Assembly: GCA_902774365.1 (NCBI GenBank)
Contig: CACYHX010000008.1
Location: 1-64,000 of the forward strand
Length of the DNA: 64,000 nucleotides
Direction of reading: 5' to 3'
Source of the DNA: an uncultured Bacteroidia bacterium
GTDB taxonomy: Bacteria; Bacteroidota; Bacteroidia; Bacteroidales; F082
Within the stretch, counting starts at the first letter, position 1; each line of letters opens with the position of its first letter. The notes beneath the pieces are model-generated. The model searched no databases. It had not been told where the DNA came from and was given only the letters and a program-made list of their open reading frames with translations. Made by a program: the position numbers and the translations under genes. Below, piece after piece: positions 42,870-52,950 of the stretch.

Positions 42870-42875
42870 CCTACC

Positions 42876-44117
42876 ATGGCTAAGACAAAATACAACACCA
42901 TCAAACGGACCACCACCTTCTATCACGACAGGGTGGAAAAAATCTTCAAGAAGATTGAAGATTCGCTGAAGAAGCCGCTGAAGTTCACCACCAAGCGCAG
43001 CTTCGAGGCTTTCCTATTCCTCATCGTCTTCTTCACCTTCTTCGGGCTGCTCGCCTACAAGATGACCTTGCCCAAGATGCTGAACACCTTCATGCAGACG
43101 GCCTATCACCTGCTGCTCGAAACCGTGTTCTACATCATGGCCATCTGCGTGCTCATGGGCGCCATCAGCAAACTGCTCACCGAGTTTGGCGTGGTACGTC
43201 TGTTGGAGAACCTGCTCCGTCCCTTGATGAAGCCGCTCTACAACCTGCCCGGCGTGGCGGCCTTGGGCGCCGTGATGACTTTCTTGAGCGACAACCCCGC
43301 CATCATCACTTTGGCGCACGACAAGAACTTCAACCGTTATTTCAAGAAGTACCAACTCGTCTCGCTCACCAACTTCGGCACGGCCTTTGGCATGGGCTTG
43401 GTGGTGGTGGCCTTCATGACGGGTTTGGGCTTCGGCAAGGGTGCCTTGGTGGGCGTGGCCGGTGCGGTCATCGGCAGCATCATCTCCACCCGAATCATGC
43501 AGCGTTCCACGTTGAAGACCTACCCCGAGCTTGACGCTCCCGTCGACGAGGAGTTTGGCGGCGACGAGCAGCAGATCACCTTCAAGAGCGAAGGTGGAGT
43601 GTTCATGCGTTTCCTCAACTCGTTGCTTGACGGTGGCAAGGACGGCGTAGGCATCGGCTTCGCCATCATCCCGGGCGTGCTGTGCATCTCCACCATCGTG
43701 ATGATGCTCACCTTCGGTCCGGCGGGCGAAGACGGCGTTTACCTCGGCGTGGCCTACGAAGGCGTGCCCGTCATCAGCTGGGCGGCCAACAAGGTGAACT
43801 TCATCTTCGACTGGCTCTTCGGATTCAAGGACGGCGCCTTGATTTCGTTCCCCATGACGGCCCTCGGTGCCGTGGGTGCCGCCATCGGTCTGGTGCCGCG
43901 TTTCATCACCCAAGGCATCATCGACAACAACGCCATCGCCGTATTCACCGCTATCGGCATGTGCTGGAGCGGTTTCCTCAGCACCCACGCTGCCATGCTC
44001 GACAGCCTCGGCTACCGCAAGCTCATCGGCAAGGCCATCGGGGCACACACCATCGGCGGCCTCTGCGCCGGTATCGCAGCACACTGGCTATACGTACTGC
44101 TGGCGTTGATCTTTTAG
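42876..44117 (+). CDS. Multi-pass membrane protein with nucleoside-recognition/Gate domains, 413 aa
   Basis: Six to nine hydrophobic segments; Gate-type stretches MGAISKLLTEFGVVRLLENLLRPLMKPLYNLPG, and GLVPRFITQG with WSGFLSTHAAMLDSLGY. Resembles the CD0519/CD1768 family of membrane proteins of unknown transport role. Operon with the porin suggests the pair moves the same small molecule through both membranes; inference. Confidence 0.8.
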   Translation: MAKTKYNTIKRTTTFYHDRVEKIFKKIEDSLKKPLKFTTKRSFEAFLFLIVFFTFFGLLAYKMTLPKMLNTFMQTAYHLLLETVFYIMAICVLMGAISKLLTEFGVVRLLENLLRPLMKPLYNLPGVAALGAVMTFLSDNPAIITLAHDKNFNRYFKKYQLVSLTNFGTAFGMGLVVVAFMTGLGFGKGALVGVAGAVIGSIISTRIMQRSTLKTYPELDAPVDEEFGGDEQQITFKSEGGVFMRFLNSLLDGGKDGVGIGFAIIPGVLCISTIVMMLTFGPAGEDGVYLGVAYEGVPVISWAANKVNFIFDWLFGFKDGALISFPMTALGAVGAAIGLVPRFITQGIIDNNAIAVFTAIGMCWSGFLSTHAAMLDSLGYRKLIGKAIGAHTIGGLCAGIAAHWLYVLLALIF

Positions 44118-44120
44118 CAA

Positions 44121-44155
44121 AAAAAAGAGGCGGCAATGCCGCCTCTTTTTTTTGC
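44121..44155. terminator. Bidirectional terminator between the Gate protein and porV
   Basis: AAAGAGGCGGC and GCCGCCTCTTT around AAT, with A and T runs on both sides, between two convergent genes. Confidence 0.92.
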
Positions 44156-44163
44156 TATCAGCA

Positions 44164-45339
44164 TCAACTCTTCTTCTTACCCATCATATAGGTGAGGTTG
44201 AAGCGCAAGGTGTTTTCCAAGGGGTTGCTGCCGTAAACCGTTCCCACAGGAATCAGATAGGAGACATCAAGGCCAAACACATTGTACTTCAATGCGGCGC
44301 CTACGGTAACATATCTACGGCCACCCTTCAAATTAGGCTCGTTGAAGAAGCCCGTACGCACGGCAAAGATATTGTTGTACCAATACTCGATGCCCAGACC
44401 GACATTGATTTCGCACAACTCCTCGTAGAACTTGCCGATATGGTTAAGCTCGTTCGTATTAGGATTGATTGAAACGCCAGGAGCGTCATAAAACGAATGG
44501 ATAATACCAGTCACAACAGCCACGTCGTTATCCATACCGTACATGGTGTCGTTATAATAGACAGGATGTGTAGGTACCAAAAGCTTAGTCAAGTCAAACG
44601 TGAAGCCCAAAGTGTTGTATTCATCCAATTCCAAATTCAATCCAGCACCCACACGCAGCGTGGTCGGGATGAAGTCGCGGCGGACAGTGGAAGTATTGTA
44701 GTTGACCTTACTTCCGATGTTGGTGATAGAAACACCCCACATGACATCGGCATCCACAGTCTTGAATTCCACGGGACGCTTGTAGTAAAGGCCGATATCA
44801 GCAGCCACAGAAATACCTGGCTTAGCATAGTCCGCTGCATTTTGAATCAAGTTAGAGTAAATGAAACGAGCTGCCACAGCACCCGAGAGGTAATCGCCCA
44901 ACATACGGGAATAGGTGGCGTCGAGCGCCCATTCATTCGGACTGCCGCTAGGCAAGGGCTCGTTGTGCTCATCTCTAAAGTCAATTTTACCGGCACTAAA
45001 ATAGCGCAGCGACATGGCCACGGCGGAGCGGTCGTTGATCTTATATGCTGCAGTGAGATAGGCCAGGTTCATGTCAGAAACGAGATGTCTTAACCAAGGG
45101 CTATAACCCAAGCCTATTGCTAGTTTTTCTTCCAAAAACACATATTTGGCGGGATTGTAGTGCATGGAATACACATCAGGCGTCGTAGCTACGCCACAGT
45201 CACCCATAGAACCTCCCCTAGAATCAGGGTTGATGGAGACAAAGGGCACCGCTGTAGTAATTACATTGGGAGTGTTTTGTCCGTACGACACGGCCGCAAT
45301 CAACATCAGCGCGGCAAAAAGAAGCTTCTTGATTTTCAT
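44164..45339 (-). CDS. porV: Type IX secretion outer-membrane protein PorV
   Basis: Signal peptide after ATG 45339 (MKIKKLL; ten upstream residues of the longer frame were excluded). FadL-like 14-stranded barrel with the PorV start ITTAVPFVSINPDSRGGSMGDCGVATTPDVYSMHYNPAKYV. PorV shuttles cargo from the translocon to the PorU sortase. It lies next to two PorU-like genes, supporting the call, with its own -7 box at 45364. Confidence 0.93.
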   Translation of the reverse strand: MKIKKLLFAALMLIAAVSYGQNTPNVITTAVPFVSINPDSRGGSMGDCGVATTPDVYSMHYNPAKYVFLEEKLAIGLGYSPWLRHLVSDMNLAYLTAAYKINDRSAVAMSLRYFSAGKIDFRDEHNEPLPSGSPNEWALDATYSRMLGDYLSGAVAARFIYSNLIQNAADYAKPGISVAADIGLYYKRPVEFKTVDADVMWGVSITNIGSKVNYNTSTVRRDFIPTTLRVGAGLNLELDEYNTLGFTFDLTKLLVPTHPVYYNDTMYGMDNDVAVVTGIIHSFYDAPGVSINPNTNELNHIGKFYEELCEINVGLGIEYWYNNIFAVRTGFFNEPNLKGGRRYVTVGAALKYNVFGLDVSYLIPVGTVYGSNPLENTLRFNLTYMMGKKKS

Positions 45340-45363
45340 ATCCAGTTCTTGTGTTAGAAATTG

Positions 45364-45371
45364 CAAAAATA
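45364..45371 (-). promoter_or_regulatory. -7 box TATTTTTG for porV
   Basis: Minus-strand TAnnTTTG match 24 bases before the ATG at 45339, so porV can be transcribed separately from the PorU-like genes. Confidence 0.6.
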
Positions 45372-45424
45372 ACGATAATTGAAATAGCTTATTGTATAGG
45401 CTTAAAAATTTATTTTTTGCGGCG

Positions 45425-45444
45425 CTTCGACAGGCTCAGCGACC
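45425..45444 (+). repeat. Dispersed repeat CTTCGACAGGCTCAGCGACC, copy 2
   Basis: 18 of 20 bases match 35465-35484. Here intergenic, nine bases past the end of the downstream PorU-like gene. Confidence 0.7.
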
Positions 45445-45453
45445 GCCATCCAT

Positions 45454-48400
45454 TCAGCGCGAGATGACCAGGCGTTGGCAGACGGTACGGAAGAAGCCAT
45501 TCCCATCAGTCAGCGTGAGTCGATAGATATATATACCTGATAACAAAGGACTTCCACCGGAATTACATCCATTCCAAACGATGGGTTCGATGACGCCATT
45601 GGTGGAGCTTACTCTTTTCTGCAGCTCTTGCACCTTTCGTCCCATGATGTCGAAAATCTCGATGTTCACGTCGAAATCACCATCCTCGCCAACATGGGTC
45701 AAGGTGATGCGGGTCTCATCATCGAAGGGATTGGGATAGTTGTACACCTGCGAGAGGAACAGGTCGTCGTCGACGACAAACCACAGCATGGCCTCGGAGG
45801 GATTGTTTTGTGTGTCCCAGACCTTGAGTTTGAACTCGTATGTGCCGGGTTCGAGATCAGTAACGGGGATGGTGACGCGACCACGTCTGAAGTCGTTGAG
45901 TGCAGGCTCGAAGCGGTCGTTCAATACTAGACTGCTATAACCCATAAGATTGCTACTCAACACAATGTCGCGGCCTAGACTATAGTCATAGTGATAGATG
46001 CCTTGTGCGTCATAAAGGTCGGCACACAACACGCCACCTTGGCGTTCAACGTGGTCGCCGTTCTCAAAATCAGGCGTATTCCAATAGAAATCGATGTTGG
46101 GGCCTTGGTTGTCGGCCACGGCAGCCGGGTCATTTCCACCCAAGTTCAGCAGGTCGAATTTGCCCATGGCGTCGACGTTTCTAATAGAGTCGTAGGCATA
46201 GAAGCTGAAGCGAGGCCTGCCGACTTCCATCTTGATGTCCTTCGGCACCTGGAATGCGGCATTAAATCTACCGTTTTTCACCTCTACCCTTCCATGATAC
46301 AGCACATCCTTATGATAGTAGACATCGGTGGTATTGGTGGAATACTTCACTCTCATCTTGGTCTTCTTGTCGAAGAACTTCAGCCACAACTCTCCGTTGA
46401 AATAGGCGTCGAGTTCTCCGTTAGGCGTCAGGATTTGTCCTTCAATAGTCACCATACTCATGGAATGAAGCTCCACGCTACCTGCCTCAGCATCCACCCC
46501 ATTGATTCTCACCAAGGCGACATCATTTTGGGGTATCGCGAAGCGCAAAGCAGGGTCGCCCAAGAACAAAAACGAGATGTTCTTGCTTTCCATAGGTGTG
46601 CCTACCGTGTAGTTTCCCGGATCGATTTTGGCCATTCTCACTATGTCGCCAAAGCGCATCGGGAGGCCGTCTCTTTCCCTTTGGTAGAGCACACGCACCA
46701 ATGCCTTGCCTAACTTCTCATTATTAGGGCCTTGCGTCGGACGGCAAGCCGTAAGCAGGGCCACCGTGCCGCCTTCGGGATTGAGGAACAGCTGCTCACC
46801 TGCCGATACCAGCAATGGATTGTCATATTTGGTGAACTCACAAGTCGCCGTAAAGACAAATGGCACCTTGTCGTAGTTTCTCAGCGCGTTGATGTCGGAA
46901 ACGGTGAAGACATTTTCGCCCGTCAGGCCCTTCACGCCGCCATGACCCGTGTAGAGTATCGCCAAGGCACCATCGGCAAAGGTCTGCATCACATCATCGT
47001 GCGCGCCAGGGTTCTCCACACCCGAGCTGGTGTTGACCACAGGATAAGCACCGCAATACACCTTCTCCGCCGTCAATCCGGGGCACAGTGTATCCGTCAT
47101 CCTGAAATACTCCTCGCTGTTCTTGACATAAGACCACTGTTCGTCATCGGCAAACAACAGAAGATTAGTCTTCCAGTCGCCATGGACGGCTGCGAGGTCG
47201 TTATAATGCTTGATTTTACCCAATATTGTCTCGGCTTCTTCCGCTGTCGATACAGAGATTCTACCGATGCCCAAATCCACCATGCCTTCGCTGTTGGTGC
47301 CTTCGTTGTCGTCCATCAGACCGAAGTAGTCGTCGGTGCAAAAGCTCAGTTCATATTCTGGTTTGTCCAAGGTCTCATAGCAAGGCACGAAGTTATGTCC
47401 TACGCCTTTGATGTTTCGGAAATCGAACGAGGCCCTGCCAAACAAGGTAAGATATTTGAGGTTACCCCCACTACGAAGATACACCATACGCACGAAGTCA
47501 CGGATGCCAGTTGGGTCGGGCACGCCCGTTGAGAACTCATTGTAAATCTCGTTGACGTCAACGACGACACTATGCAATCCGTCCAACGCGGCATGATAAT
47601 CGGCCAAGGCCTGAGCCTGCTCCCTGAAGACCGAAGAGGTCAGTATCAGCATGTCAGCCTCAGCAATGGCATGGACATTCTGGTTGGCGATACGTTGCCA
47701 ATGCTCCACTTCGAGGGCTGCCGACGGATGGAATAGCATGTAGCGTTTCTCCACGATTTCGTCGATGGCAAACATCATGTTGCTGCCTGTCACGACCACT
47801 TCCTGTCTTATGGGGTTCATGGGCTCCGTTACATCCCACAATATGAAGTCGGCACTGGAGTTTTGAATCCAAATGGTACTCGCTCCATATCCAAACTGGC
47901 TCATCATCAACCTGAACGGAAACAAATGGCCCACGCGCTTCAACTGGCGCCAGCCATAAAGCTCCACATAATCAAGGAACAGCATTGCCGAGGTGTTGTT
48001 GCGGATGCTCAGGTTGAACGTCAAGGTATCAGACTCGACCGCCACCTGCGTGTCGATGACAGAGGCTTTAGCATAGTTGTTTTCGCCCGGTTTCGCAATG
48101 GTAACGCCATTGGCGATGTGGGCATCATTAAGCCATGCGTCATATTTCATGGCCTCGGTATGACGGCCATAAACACGGGATTTCACTTTCACCGGTTCGG
48201 TCTTCACCAGATTAGGCATATAAAACTGCAACGACAGCAAGGAATCCTCCTTCGAGACCGTCTCTCCAAACCAGTTCTGGCCTATGTTATAAGGCGAGAA
48301 CAACTCCTCTTCGTGCCATACGAAGTCAAGATATTCTGAAATCACCGTCGTAGTGCTTTCCACATCGAGCGTGGCCTTCTCTCCCACCCTTAAGCCATCC

Positions 48401-48858
48401 TGTCCGCTGTCGACACAAAGATAATAATAGGTGGTGTCGGTGTAATAGTTACGTTCGCGGACGTAGGTGTTCATATTATTGGCCGCCTTCCAGCGCGTAG
48501 GCTCTTGTCCATAAAACAGCACCACATCTTGACGGTCAAAGATTCCGTCCTCAGCACCTTCCACAACGATAGCCATCTCGGTCAAGTCGTCGGGACGGGC
48601 TTTCGAGTTCTTTTCTGGTAAGGCGCCCGAAGGGTTACCAAAAACCCTGATCTGATTGGGGTTCAATGCACCCATGTTGACGCCCATAGCCTGCAAGGTG
48701 GAATAATCCAACTTGTAGATGCCTTCTTCAGTGACCGACAGGCGATACCAAGTGTGGTCGCTCAACACGGAATGATAGGTGTTGTCCTGGGCAGTGCCTA
48801 CCTTAAACGACAAGACAAGCGCAACAGCGAGGATGATTTTAGATATGCTATTTTTCAT
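45454..48858 (-). CDS. PorU-like C25 protease (second tandem copy), 1134 aa
   Basis: Signal peptide (1-23). Gingipain-type C25 fold with catalytic His639 in LYTGHGG and Cys673 in FTATCEFTKYDN, plus RVFGNPSGALPE and FLGDPALRFAIP. C-terminal module NYPNPFDDETRITL...IEIFDIMGRKVQEL. In T9SS, PorU cuts the sorting domain and attaches the anchor. It lacks about 140 N-terminal residues present in its neighbour (1277 aa). Seven bases behind that gene. Active or specialised paralogue; which one is the main sortase is open. Confidence 0.88.
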   Translation of the reverse strand: MKNSISKIILAVALVLSFKVGTAQDNTYHSVLSDHTWYRLSVTEEGIYKLDYSTLQAMGVNMGALNPNQIRVFGNPSGALPEKNSKARPDDLTEMAIVVEGAEDGIFDRQDVVLFYGQEPTRWKAANNMNTYVRERNYYTDTTYYYLCVDSGQDGLRVGEKATLDVESTTTVISEYLDFVWHEEELFSPYNIGQNWFGETVSKEDSLLSLQFYMPNLVKTEPVKVKSRVYGRHTEAMKYDAWLNDAHIANGVTIAKPGENNYAKASVIDTQVAVESDTLTFNLSIRNNTSAMLFLDYVELYGWRQLKRVGHLFPFRLMMSQFGYGASTIWIQNSSADFILWDVTEPMNPIRQEVVVTGSNMMFAIDEIVEKRYMLFHPSAALEVEHWQRIANQNVHAIAEADMLILTSSVFREQAQALADYHAALDGLHSVVVDVNEIYNEFSTGVPDPTGIRDFVRMVYLRSGGNLKYLTLFGRASFDFRNIKGVGHNFVPCYETLDKPEYELSFCTDDYFGLMDDNEGTNSEGMVDLGIGRISVSTAEEAETILGKIKHYNDLAAVHGDWKTNLLLFADDEQWSYVKNSEEYFRMTDTLCPGLTAEKVYCGAYPVVNTSSGVENPGAHDDVMQTFADGALAILYTGHGGVKGLTGENVFTVSDINALRNYDKVPFVFTATCEFTKYDNPLLVSAGEQLFLNPEGGTVALLTACRPTQGPNNEKLGKALVRVLYQRERDGLPMRFGDIVRMAKIDPGNYTVGTPMESKNISFLFLGDPALRFAIPQNDVALVRINGVDAEAGSVELHSMSMVTIEGQILTPNGELDAYFNGELWLKFFDKKTKMRVKYSTNTTDVYYHKDVLYHGRVEVKNGRFNAAFQVPKDIKMEVGRPRFSFYAYDSIRNVDAMGKFDLLNLGGNDPAAVADNQGPNIDFYWNTPDFENGDHVERQGGVLCADLYDAQGIYHYDYSLGRDIVLSSNLMGYSSLVLNDRFEPALNDFRRGRVTIPVTDLEPGTYEFKLKVWDTQNNPSEAMLWFVVDDDLFLSQVYNYPNPFDDETRITLTHVGEDGDFDVNIEIFDIMGRKVQELQKRVSSTNGVIEPIVWNGCNSGGSPLLSGIYIYRLTLTDGNGFFRTVCQRLVISR

Positions 48859-48865
48859 ACTTCCT

Positions 48866-51800
48866 TCATTTACTTAATACCAATTTCGACACCATCGTGG
48901 CCGTCTCACCTTGGTCGTTGGTGGCCACCACACGATACACATAGACACCATTGCGTAGCACTGAGCCTTGGGCGCTACGGCCATCCCATCTGATGGGGTC
49001 GACGCGCGTTGAAGAGCCTGAGACCACTTGTGAAAGCGTGGTCACCCAGCGTCCCATGATATCGAAGATATAGATGTCGACTTTCATATTGTTGCCGCCC
49101 TGGTTGTGGTCGAAGACGAAATGCGTCTCGTCGGTCACAGGGTTGGGGGCGTTAAACAAGTTCTCAATGAGTATGCCCGAGTTGTTGACCACGGTGAAGT
49201 CAATCGTCGCTGTACCCGAGTTATTGTAGATGTCCCATACTTTCAGCGTCAAGGTATAGTCGCCATCAGGAAGGTCCTGCATCCTATAGGTGATGACGCC
49301 CTTGCCGGGTTCGTCGATTTGTGAGACGAAATACGAGTTAAGGCAATACGAGTTTCGTGTCGGCCCTGTCAAGGTGGCGATGATGTCGTGGCCGATGCCA
49401 GCCCCGGTCGTGTTGATGCCACTTTCGTCTTCCACGTAAGCCAGCAGCAAGGGGTTTTGTCCCGTCAGACCTCCGTTCACAAACAAGGTGTCATCGATGA
49501 AAAGTCGTACTTCGGGTGGTTCATGGTCTTCGAAGGCTTCATCATAAAAGCCTCCGATGATGAAGCTGTCGCAGTTGCCGTTGGCATCGATATCGTAATC
49601 CGTTGCGTAATAGTTGATTAATCCTCTTCCAAAACGATAGGAAATGTCGCGCGGCACGATGAAGTTCATCGTAAACCTGCCGTCCTTGACATCGGTCTTA
49701 CCATTGAAAATCACGCTGTTGCGTAACTTAAAGTTAATAACACCAGTTGCTGTACCACGGGTAGAGAGGTCGGCTTCCTTGTCGTAGACAATCACACTCA
49801 CAACACCGTTGAAATTCGTCGCCACATTGCCAGCGAAGTCCTTGACCACGCCCTCGATGGAGACGGGCTGCAAAGCGCTGATGGTGTCGAGGTAGACGGG
49901 GTTGACCTGCCAAGTCGAGTCGTTGATTTGGATGGAATCCATGACATAACCAGGGTATTGTCCGTTGATGCTCAGCGTCTCCACTTTCCATTTCGGGTAG
50001 TTCAGACGCAGGGCTGGGTCGCCGAAGAAGACATAGCGTTTCTCCACCACGCTGCCATTGGTCTTGGCCATGCGGTAGACGTCGCCCAAACGGTAGTGCT
50101 CGCCGCCATAGATGCGGAACAGGTTTTTGTAGACACCCTTGTTGAATTCCAGGTTATGGTTGCCATGCGTCACCCTCGAAGTGGTGAACATGGCGATCAT
50201 TCCCCCATATTGGTTGAGGAAAGCATACTCGCCCAAGGAGGTACGCAAGTGGTCGTCGAAGCGGCTGAACTCACAGGTACCTGTAATCATCAGAGGATAC
50301 ATCGGGGCGTTGCGCCACGAGTCGACGTCTTTCCTTTGCAGGATTTTCTCCTCCGCCAGCTGCACCTCGCCACCATGGCCCGTGTAGTTGAGCACCAATG
50401 TACCCTTCTCCATGCGGCTGTTGATGGCGGCATTCACTTCGGGGCAAACTTCGCCACCAGGTGCACTGACTTGCTCGTAGGCATCCAGATAAATCTTGTC
50501 GACCACCACGCCTTCGCCACCCACGCTAGGCAGCATGGCAGCCATTTCCTCGGCCGAATTCACGAAGCCCGCTTCGTCGTCGGTGAAGAAAGTCACCGCG
50601 TTGCGCCAAGGCTGCATCGTGGTTTCGTCTTTCACGATGTAACGTTCGATCTTATCCACCATCTGAGTGGCTTGTTCCAAGGTCTGTACTGGGAAGCGCC
50701 CGATGCCAATGTCGGCCAACGAACTACCGATGGAGCCTTCTGCCTCGTCCATGAAGCCAAAAAAATCGTCGGTGACAAAAGTCTCCGTCATGCAAAGCGA
50801 ACTCACAGACTCATACGTAGGCACAAAGTCGACCACGGCGGTGCGGTTCTTGTAATCGTATGAGCAGTCGCCGAGCAGCAGGAGGTACTTGATTTTGCGG
50901 CCTGGATTGCTGTCGAGATAAAGCATACGGCAGAAGTCACGGATGGCGGAAATGTCTTTGGCACCACAGGAAAACTCGTTATAAATCATTTCCGGCGTGG
51001 TGATAAATACGTCCAAGTCGGGGTCGAGGCTGTTGTGAATGGCTTTCAAACGCTCGGCCTGGGTCATGAATCCGTCGTAGGTCACAATGACAAAGTCGAC
51101 ATCGCGGATGCCATGCAGGTTCTGGTTATCGACCTGACCAAACATCTTAGCCGTGCAATAAGAGCTGCCATTGAAGGCAACAAATTCGTTGTCAACATCT
51201 CCATTCACCTTAAAACTGAATGTGTTACCACTCAGCTGTCCTTTCATGACAGAAGGAGCGACAGGGTCAGTGACGTTCCACACTTGCACCTGCTGCGAGG
51301 CGTTGGACAATTGGTATTGGTACACCTTGTTATTAATAGAGGCTTCAGGATTGCGGAACATCATCTGGCTGCCCGTGAACTTGAGGTTGCGCCAAGCGTT
51401 GACCGTGATATAATCCACATAGCCTTCGGATGTGCCTGCACCATAGGCATTGTGTTTGAGCGTGACACGCAACGTCTCCGACGTTGGATTTGCCGACACC
51501 CAGCCGCCCACGTCGTAGCCATAGTAATAATCCGAGGTATAGACCGGAATGCTATAAGTCGCTTTCTTGACATTGTCGAGCAAGACGTCGAAGGAAGCAT
51601 TTTGCTTGTTTCTGCCAGCCAAAGCCGTGTTAACCTTGCAGGGTTTCGTCGTCACCACATTGGGGAAATTGAAATCAAAATTCTTCGACGAGGTCAGGTC
51701 CATCTTGTCGCCATAATAGGTACGTCCCACGCGGAACAAGCTGAATTCATCCAACTCATGCACCTGATGGTCAATGAATTGTGAAACTGTTTCATTGGCA

Positions 51801-52699
51801 GTCAGTGACTGGTTGTTGGTCTCGCTGATACGTTTGCCTTGTCCCTTCCCAGTGACCACAAAAGCGTAGGCATAATCATCGTATGGGTTCTGGCCATGGA
51901 CATATGCTGTCTTAGAGGCATCATACTTCCAACACACTGGGCCTCGACCATAGAACAGGATATAGTCACCATTGTCGAACTTGCCGTCCGACTCGCCATA
52001 GACATAGATAGGAAGCTCCACCAAGTCGTCATGGCGTGCCTCACTATTCATCTCGGGCAGCACTCCTCCACCGTTGTGATAGATGCGAATTTGACGAGGG
52101 TCGACATGGGCGACATCGACACCCAAATTCGACAAATCGGCATAGGTCAACTTGTAAATGCCCGTTTCGGGAAGACCGACTTTGTACCAATCTCCCGAGG
52201 CCATCGCAGAGCGGTCCGCAAACGATGGATTAGATTTTTGCGCCTCAAAATCAGCGGCTAACGTCACGGAAAGTGTGGCTGAAACCAATTTCTCAACCTT
52301 ACCCCCTTGCTGACGGAAAGGCACGATGCGCACACTTAAAAACGACTCGTCGCGTGAGCGAATCGGAATAGCGGTCACCTCAAAATCCTGTGCAACAGAA
52401 AACGCATTCGCCAATTGCATTTCCTCAGGTGCCAGCGGAGCCGTCACCATCTTGTCCAACACCACTTTAGCGTCGACATGGTGGTCAAAGATGGGGAAAG
52501 ACTGGTAGAACACAGGCATAGCTCCCAAATATTCCGCCGACTGCAAAGAGATATAAAACGAGGTGTCATAGTCGTTTCTTTCTTCCATCAGGCCATTCCA
52601 TTGCAGGTGAATGGGATATGAGCTGGTAATCTGAGCCATCGAGATGCAGGCCATTCCCAGTACAAAAACGACTAATAACAAGAATTTATTTATGCGCAT
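48866..52699 (-). CDS. porU: PorU-like type IX secretion sortase (first copy), 1277 aa
   Basis: Signal peptide (1-22). An N-terminal extension (about 25-165), then the PorU region (WYKVGLPETGIYKLTYADLSNLGVD, RQIRIYHNGGGVLPE), the C25 domain with His775 in NYTGHGG and Cys809 in MITGTCEFSRFDD, GDPALRLNYP and a C-terminal beta module (NAPNPVTDETHFVFDH...IYIFDIMGRWVTTL). The longer length and position next to gldJ make it the better match to PorU. Divergent from gldJ. Confidence 0.9.
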   Translation of the reverse strand: MRINKFLLLVVFVLGMACISMAQITSSYPIHLQWNGLMEERNDYDTSFYISLQSAEYLGAMPVFYQSFPIFDHHVDAKVVLDKMVTAPLAPEEMQLANAFSVAQDFEVTAIPIRSRDESFLSVRIVPFRQQGGKVEKLVSATLSVTLAADFEAQKSNPSFADRSAMASGDWYKVGLPETGIYKLTYADLSNLGVDVAHVDPRQIRIYHNGGGVLPEMNSEARHDDLVELPIYVYGESDGKFDNGDYILFYGRGPVCWKYDASKTAYVHGQNPYDDYAYAFVVTGKGQGKRISETNNQSLTANETVSQFIDHQVHELDEFSLFRVGRTYYGDKMDLTSSKNFDFNFPNVVTTKPCKVNTALAGRNKQNASFDVLLDNVKKATYSIPVYTSDYYYGYDVGGWVSANPTSETLRVTLKHNAYGAGTSEGYVDYITVNAWRNLKFTGSQMMFRNPEASINNKVYQYQLSNASQQVQVWNVTDPVAPSVMKGQLSGNTFSFKVNGDVDNEFVAFNGSSYCTAKMFGQVDNQNLHGIRDVDFVIVTYDGFMTQAERLKAIHNSLDPDLDVFITTPEMIYNEFSCGAKDISAIRDFCRMLYLDSNPGRKIKYLLLLGDCSYDYKNRTAVVDFVPTYESVSSLCMTETFVTDDFFGFMDEAEGSIGSSLADIGIGRFPVQTLEQATQMVDKIERYIVKDETTMQPWRNAVTFFTDDEAGFVNSAEEMAAMLPSVGGEGVVVDKIYLDAYEQVSAPGGEVCPEVNAAINSRMEKGTLVLNYTGHGGEVQLAEEKILQRKDVDSWRNAPMYPLMITGTCEFSRFDDHLRTSLGEYAFLNQYGGMIAMFTTSRVTHGNHNLEFNKGVYKNLFRIYGGEHYRLGDVYRMAKTNGSVVEKRYVFFGDPALRLNYPKWKVETLSINGQYPGYVMDSIQINDSTWQVNPVYLDTISALQPVSIEGVVKDFAGNVATNFNGVVSVIVYDKEADLSTRGTATGVINFKLRNSVIFNGKTDVKDGRFTMNFIVPRDISYRFGRGLINYYATDYDIDANGNCDSFIIGGFYDEAFEDHEPPEVRLFIDDTLFVNGGLTGQNPLLLAYVEDESGINTTGAGIGHDIIATLTGPTRNSYCLNSYFVSQIDEPGKGVITYRMQDLPDGDYTLTLKVWDIYNNSGTATIDFTVVNNSGILIENLFNAPNPVTDETHFVFDHNQGGNNMKVDIYIFDIMGRWVTTLSQVVSGSSTRVDPIRWDGRSAQGSVLRNGVYVYRVVATNDQGETATMVSKLVLSK

Positions 52700-52863
52700 A
52701 AAATCGTTATTCTTTAATTATCAATACATTATAACAAACACACCTATTAATAATATGGGTGTCTAAAAGAAAACGAAAATACAACTTTTTTATTGTCGCC
52801 AGAATTTTTTCCCAACAAAAAAGTTTTTTTTCAAAAAATGGTGGATGATTCAAAAAAAGACAC

Positions 52864-52871
52864 TATATTTG
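52864..52871 (+). promoter_or_regulatory. -7 box TATATTTG for gldJ
   Basis: TAnnTTTG match with a 5' leader of about 75 bases before the ATG at 52951. The 251-bp gap between porU and gldJ is otherwise AT-rich with no gene. Confidence 0.55.
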
Positions 52872-52950
52872 CCCGATTTTTTGATAAAAATATCGATTGC
52901 GGCACAATAAACGCAAAACAACCGAGTTATAGATACAAACTTTTATTGAC

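Noticed and set aside
43014..44084. Minus-strand open frame (356 aa) opposite the Gate-domain gene
   Set aside because: His/Asp/Glu-rich shadow of a membrane protein; no motif or promoter.
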